In this document: positions 58,215-64,000 of the stretch, piece by piece
Position numbering within the stretch: the first letter of the stretch is position 1
How the letters are laid out: every line of letters starts with the position of its first letter
Assembly (NCBI GenBank): GCA_951799425.1
Contig: OX637393.1
Coordinates: 5,785,744-5,849,743 of the forward strand
Source: Ilex aquifolium
Taxonomy: Eukaryota > Streptophyta > Magnoliopsida > Aquifoliales > Aquifoliaceae
Direction of reading: 5' to 3'
DNA: 64,000 nucleotides
Translations under genes and position numbers: made by a program
The notes under the pieces: generated by a model
Seen by the model: the letters and a program-made list of their open reading frames with translations, nothing else
Database searches by the model: none
Told to the model about the DNA's origin: nothing

Positions 58215-58330
58215 GGGCTGCTAAGATGATGCTTCAAATTAAGACAATGTTGCAAAACCAGATTCTTTCTTGGCTAACATTTGTGAACTTTCCTTTCTAA
58301 ATGGTACATTCTTTGATTAGGTTTTGTTAT
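58215..58330. repeat. Segmental-duplication block, right copy
   Basis: Matches 52801-52925 in order and orientation, including TTCTTTCTTGGCTAACATTTGTGAA. It marks the start of the second duplicated unit. Confidence 0.75.
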
Positions 58331-58379
58331 CATTTGGTAGAGTCTATCACCTAGTCGAGTATAATATTAGACGTAGTAT

Positions 58380-59225
58380 GAGTTGTTGCTCCATGGTGAA
58401 TTCTACTATCGTCCACTGGGCCATTGTAAATAAAGTGGATCATTGTAGGTGTCAACTATAAATGTGGTGTGGTGTGTATCTGTACGGATGAATTCCTACA
58501 ATTATTTGAGATTGCAACACTAGGTTAAGCTTTGGTGATATTCTTGAAATAAGGAACGAAGTCAGAAAGGGGCGGACGGTATACCCGGCTAATCCCCTTT
58601 GATGCTTAAGTCGCTCGGTCTCAATGTCAGCCGCCTAGGCTCGACTTATGAGAGGTGGAAGCTCGGGAAACACATATGCCAACTATATCATGCCACATAT
58701 CAACTCATGAGTGGCGAGCCGTCCACATCCCGTCAGTAACAATCCCAAGTTGATGACGTATGAATTTGGATGTGAAAATAACACTGATCATTTAATTTTG
58801 AGAGTAATGTGGGTGTCATTGTATTTTCTTAGTCGTTAGTGTGACCACTTGGATGGCTGGACATGTATAGTTGTTTCTTTTAACAATATTACTAAGAAAT
58901 CATCACTCCAAAATTAGAAACTAATCACTTACATCCGTGGTTCTTTTTATTTTTTGGTTTGTATCTATAGCAAATGCATTTTTTTATATCAGTTGAATTT
59001 AAACCACTACTGGAACTTGGGGAAAACAATTCAGAAAAACTCGAGTTTTGTTCAAAAATATATTCTTTGCCTTTTTCATTTTTAAATTAGAAGTATCGAA
59101 TTTCTTAGTTTCACATGAACTAAAAAATTATAAGAGTAGATTCAAATTTAAGACTTCTAATTTGGTAAAATTGACTCGTGGCCAACTTATGTTTTTTTTT
59201 TCTTTGGGTTTAACAAGATTTATTT
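58380..59225. repeat. Duplicated intergenic segment
   Basis: Ordered matches to 61512-62765. These are AATAAAGTGGATCAT, GGACATGT-TAGTTGTTTCTTTTAACAATATTA, TTCAGAAAAACTC-AGTTTTGTTCAAAAATAT and ACTCRTGGCCAACTT. The right-hand copy is split by a MITE. A GC-richer insert at about 58565-58745 is found only in this copy. Confidence 0.7.
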
Positions 59226-60045
<820 letters not shown>

Positions 60046-60053
60046 TATTTAAA
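60046..60053 (+). promoter_or_regulatory. TATA box of acidic-protein gene 2
   Basis: TATTTAAA in the same place as TATATAAA of gene 1, inside the shared words CACCGGTCTAT and AAAGCCATGCATTTCATAGTC. Confidence 0.6.
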
Positions 60054-60261
60054 GCCATGCATTTCATAGTCTAAGAACCAAACCTCTCTCTCTCTCTCGC
60101 AAGAACGAAACCTTCGCGCTCTCTGCAACTTTAACTACCACATCAACGTATCTCTCTTTCTCTCACTGTGTGTACATACGTATATATGTGTGTGTGGGCG
60201 TATCTAGGTGTATATGTTCTTGCTTAATTTCTTACTTTTCTTTGCTATTGCAAGATCATCC

Positions 60262-61255
60262 ATGGCGGACGGTACGAATAATGATGCCGATTTCGCTGAG
60301 CAAGATAGGAGTGAAAAGAACAAGGAGGAAAACGAGAAACTAACGGCTGCGATTGAACAATTCGACGGAGATCAAGAAGCCATCAATGAGTCGTCAACTG
60401 AGTTCGATGACGATCGCAAAAATGTGGATGATCTTGAGGCTGAAGAAACCAAGAAGAAAATGACCGGAATGTTGAACGAAAGCAAAACGGGAAATGATGA
60501 TCTATTTCAATCGTCATCCGACGATGTTAGTGATCGTGATCTTGAAAATTCTGAGAATGCTGAAGATTATGTGAAAGAGGATTTGAAGAAAAAGTCTCTT
60601 CAAGAAAATCAAGGTCTCTCTCTCTCTGTCTCTTCAAGATTATGTAATTTTTTTTTTTTTTGTATTTTGGTTGTTGATTTTCTTTCTTGTAGGAACAATC
60701 ACAAAAGCTGAATTCAAAGATCAAGAGTGCAGTGACAGAGTTGAAGCTGAAATTCCCGCCAAAATTTCTGAACTCAGTCCTCTTGTTCAAGGAACAGACC
60801 AGAAAATGTATAACTCCAAGAGATTAGCGAGAGAACTTGAAGAAAAACAGGAGGAGCTGAAGAAAATTTTGGGACTGACAGGGGATACTGAAAAAGAAGA
60901 TTCTCAAACAAAAATTGCTGTACTGGAAGAAGAGTTGTACAAATTAGCGAGAGAACGTGAATCGGATGGAGAATCTGTGAATTACCTGAGTGAGGTTCAG
61001 ACTCGGGTCGATGGCATAATGGAAGAGGTCGTAACAAAGTGTCTGCATCGACTGGAGGTTCTTGCTCTTGCGGAGGACAGTATCAATGCTCTACTGAAAG
61101 GACCAGGTCATCAGGAACTGAGAGACGAAATTAAGTCAGATATAGAAAGCACAACGCAGAACACCAAAGCCAAAATGGAATCAAGACTGAATAATCAGAT
61201 TGGGGGCGGAGCAGAGGATTTGAAGAAGACGACTGAGGAAGATGAATTGAAGTGA
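60262..61255 (+). CDS. Acidic coiled-coil-like protein, gene 2
   Basis: Paralogue of the gene at 55348, not recognised. Exons 60262-60613 and 60693-61255 give 304 aa. The N-terminus MADGTNNDADFAEQD and the exon-1 end LKKKSLQENQ are nearly identical to gene 1. Gene 2 has 24 more residues in exon 1 (around KKKMTGMLNESKTG) and lacks the DQNQKMEL repeats. Exon 2 shows heptad-like helices (LARELEEKQEELKKIL, VLEEELYKLARE) and HQELRDEIKS, and ends in EEDELK. Composition suggests a soluble coiled-coil protein; there is no signal peptide. The 79-bp intron is not a multiple of 3 and contains stops, so retention would truncate the protein. The donor GTCTCTCT is weak, as in gene 1. This copy looks intact and is the better reference for the family. 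Confidence 0.8.
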
Positions 61256-61555
61256 TTTGAAGCTGATATGTTCCACCATTGCTGGGGTTACTGGAGATTT
61301 GGCAGCAGTAGGTGCTCTGTTCTGCATCATACAGGCCTCTCAACTGGTTAGAATGCATTACTCAATTCTGAAGTATATGATCTCTTTGTTGTTTTGACTA
61401 TTGTTTTGGACTATTGTTTTGATTAGTGATATTTTTAGCTAGTAGTCTACTACGTGCATATCCTGAAGTGTAGATATAGATGAACTGATGAAGGATTACA
61501 TTGTAAACAGTAGGACTTGCAGCTCTATGGTGAGTTTTGCTATCAGGCCATTGTT

Positions 61556-61561
61556 AATAAA
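61556..61561 (+). promoter_or_regulatory. Candidate polyadenylation signal, gene 2
   Basis: AATAAA about 300 bp after the stop codon, in the words GGCCATTGTTAATAAAGTGGATCAT. The same words occur at 58421-58440 in the duplicated segment. Confidence 0.4.
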
Positions 61562-61818
61562 GTGGATCATCATTGACAATGATCGTAAATGTGTTGTGGT
61601 ATGTAACAATTCCAGGTCAATCCAATGGATATGAAAATAACTCTAATCATTTGTTCAAGGAATAGACCACTTAGATGGTAGGACATGTGTAGTTGTTTCT
61701 TTTAACAATATTAATAAAAAAATCATATTGCTCGAACTTGGGAAAAAAAATTCAGAAAAACTCAAGTTTTGTTCAAAAATATTCCTGTCTTTTTTACTTT
61801 CAAAATTTGAGGTATTTT

Positions 61819-62604
61819 GATTGGGACAATTTCCACCCCTTAAATATTCTTTCCCATCTCGTTTAATACTCAATCCATAATCACCCTCATCTATACTCGC
61901 CCTATAATCACCCCATAAGTCCACCCAATCTAAATTTACCGATTAATAATTAAATCTATCCTATTCTTTCCTCACCTATTGTACATTCTAACCATAAACT
62001 ATATCTTCCTCCATCAAGATTTTCTCTTCTTATCCCATCTCACGCACATTTGTTTTGTCTAGTCTTAAGTAAATTCACCGATTTACTTATGTTGTTGTAT
62101 TATTCCATAGTATACAAATATTAGCAATTACATTTTGGTTTGAAGCGCAACTTAAACGAGTCAATTCGAATAAAACTAGAAAGTATTTGGATAGTAATTT
62201 CCAATTTCCAAACCTCTTAGGGTTTTCTACTATGAATTTCTCAAGTGATATCTATGTGTATATATATATACACATATATATATCACTTGAGAAATATGTA
62301 GGTTATTTCATGTACATGTATTATATTTTAGGGTTTTAACATACATTGTAAATAATAATTTTTTTGTTCTTATATTTTATTTTTTGTTTGATATTTATCA
62401 CGACTATTTTGAATGTATAATATCATGTTAGTAATTTTTGATTAGTGGTTCATTTTTTTAGTAATGACTTGTGTATAAATGGGATGAATTAATTATTAAT
62501 TAATATTGGGGTGCATATGATGGGGTGAGTTTAGTAGTTTGAAATTAGGAAGTTACATGGGGTGTGAAAGAATATTTAAGAGGTGGGAATAATCTCACCC
62601 AATC
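61819..62604. mobile_element. MITE inserted in the duplicated segment
   Basis: The left end GATTGGGACAATTTCCACCC and the reversed right end GATTGGGTGAGATTATTCCC form inverted repeats of about 45 bp (both followed by TTAAATATTCTTTC). The 58380-59225 copy of this segment lacks it, so it arrived after the duplication. No clear target duplication; superfamily open. Confidence 0.7.
62236..62295. repeat. Palindrome inside the MITE
   Basis: Perfect 15-bp arms ATTTCTCAAGTGATA and TATCACTTGAGAAAT surround an alternating TGTGTATATATATATACACA core. It would extrude as a cruciform or fold as a hairpin. Confidence 0.85.
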
Positions 62605-62872
62605 ATAGTAGTTTGAATTTTCCATATGAATGTAATTCCGATCTCACATGGACTAAAAAATTATAAAAGTATATTCAAATTAAGACCTCTAATTGTATGG
62701 AATAGACTCATGGCCAACTTGTGTTTTTCTTTCTTTCTTTCGCGGGGGTTTAACGAGATTTAAAGATCATTACTCTAGAAAACGTTAGAGATGACTTTTA
62801 AAAGTAATTTTAGCACTTATGACTTCTCGTTCTTATATTTATTACAACTACTACTATCATCCCACCGCCGCC

Positions 62873-63548
62873 TAGGGGTGTCTATGGACTGGGTTACCCA
62901 CGGGTCTCGAAATCCGATAGGCTCAATAGTTGGCCCGTCCAAACCCAATATCCTTAAAAAGAGGGCTTGAGTTTGTCCCAAACCCAATATCCGCCCAAAG
63001 CCCGGCCCGTCAAGCCCGCCCGCCAAGCCCAACCAGCCCACGTAGCCCGCCCACCCTTCATTTGAAAAAAAATTATACTTTTAGACTATTAAATTTGAAA
63101 CTTTGAAATAAGTCTCCCAATATCGGAATTTGAAGTTTTAAAAATTTAGATACTATAAATAATGTATTATTTTATTTTCTATGTATTAAGCATTCTTTAT
63201 TTTAAAGGGTAGAGTAATACAAATGATAGATAAGTGAGTAGGTGTCAACTTAGTTGAGATGTATTCATTCTATTTGATGTAGTTCATCTCCTAATTAACA
63301 ATAAAATTATTCATTATTTTATTTTTATTCATTTTGACTTTATTTTTGATTTAAAAATATAATTTACACAAATATAAAGTTACAAAAATATTCATTATTT
63401 TTAAATGAAGTTGTATATAAAAAAGCCCGCGCCAATAGGCTCGTGGGTTGGGCTGCGGGTAGCCTACCCCTACTCGAAGTCTAACCCGGCCCGACCGATA
63501 ACTCACTTGGGTAAGAGTTTGGGCTTACACTACCCATAGACACACCTA
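62873..63548. mobile_element. Non-autonomous hAT element, 676 bp
   Basis: The termini TAGGGGTGTCTATGG and, reversed, TAGGTGTGTCTATGG are inverted. The flanking 8-mers CCGCCGCC (62865-62872) and TCGCCGCC (63549-63556) match at 7 of 8. The subterminal parts are rich in CCCGCC/GGCCCG words, the middle is AT-rich. Non-coding. Confidence 0.8.
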
Positions 63549-63552
63549 TCGC

Positions 63553-63953
63553 CGCCACTGTCCATTACTACCCCACCATCGCCATTGTCGATACTACCAC
63601 CCACACCCACACCCACCACCACCATTGCAGCACAACACCACCACCCACTATAGTCGCCCATCACCACTAACCACTGTTACCCACCATCGCCACCACCGCC
63701 GTCCATCACCCACCATTGTCGCTCATCACCTCCCACATCCACCACCACCCACCATCGCTCATAATCACCGACCACCACCAGCCACCCACCACCCCACACC
63801 AACAATCGTCACCCAACACCATCATCATCCACCACCGCCACCAATACTATCCACCACTGTTGTCGCCAACCACCACCACCAATACTATCCACCACTGTCG
63901 CCGCCAACCACCACCACTCATCACCACCGCCATCGTCTATCACCTCCACTAAA
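63553..63953. repeat. ACC/CCA trinucleotide-rich array
   Basis: The plus strand is an imperfect run of CCACCA, CCATCG and CACCAC words, the complement of the GGT arrays elsewhere. The interior has longer repeats (ACCACCACCAATACTATCC occurs twice near 63838 and 63870). Open frames here (His/Pro/Thr) are artefacts. The hAT element at 62873 is inserted at its left edge. Confidence 0.85.
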
Positions 63954-63966
63954 TTTTTAATATATA

Positions 63967-64000
63967 TTTTTTTTCTTTCTCATTGTCTAATTGATATCGC
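63967..64000. repeat. Edge match to 53190-53218
   Basis: The last bases (TTTCTCATTGTCTAATTGAT then ATCGC) repeat a word found upstream of acidic-protein gene 1, with one mismatch. This hints that another duplicated unit continues past the window. Confidence 0.5.

Overview
The window is nuclear DNA of a flowering plant, most likely a woody eudicot. Genes are intron-rich with GT-AG junctions and TATA boxes. They lie in AT-rich DNA packed with small non-autonomous transposons (hAT, MULE, PIF/Harbinger, Helitron, SINE and foldback MITEs). No species can be named from the sequence alone. I saw no CRISPR array, bacterial operon, organelle block or recognisable virus.

Layout. (1) 2.2-14.2 kb: a tandem pair of intact SRG1-like 2-oxoglutarate/Fe(II) dioxygenase genes (2691-5205 and 11112-14093, + strand, four exons each, 361 and 362 aa). 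A decayed last exon of a third copy lies between them (5963-6101), with a 997-bp hAT element inserted next to it. (2) 18.1-28.8 kb: a complete 12-exon ABCB (P-glycoprotein) transporter on the minus strand, 1265 aa when spliced, closest to the plant ABCB4/11/21 group; its 3.3-kb first intron holds a Helitron. (3) 33.1-40.4 kb: a complete 10-exon SH3P3-like BAR-SH3 trafficking protein, minus strand, 348 aa. (4) 40.5-48.4 kb: transposon-rich DNA with a hAT element, two long-TIR MULEs, a SINE and two head-to-tail Helitrons. (5) 48.7-50.4 kb: a conserved plant protein of unknown function (311 aa). (6) 52.8-64.0 kb: a segmental duplication carrying two paralogous genes for acidic, coiled-coil-like proteins that I do not recognise (55348-56448 and 60262-61255). 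The first has an in-frame TGA, a possible intron-retention form with a membrane-like segment, and a duplicated start-codon region.

The exon coordinates come from joining ORF pieces at GT-AG sites so that the frame and the family alignment both hold. They are predictions without transcript evidence. Several transposon calls rest on direct observation of target-site duplications plus matching terminal repeats. The most unusual features are a Helitron family whose interiors are long GGT/GGC trinucleotide arrays, two roughly 1-kb MULE foldbacks with very long inverted repeats, a hAT element carrying a gene-like segment, and the unknown acidic protein pair.
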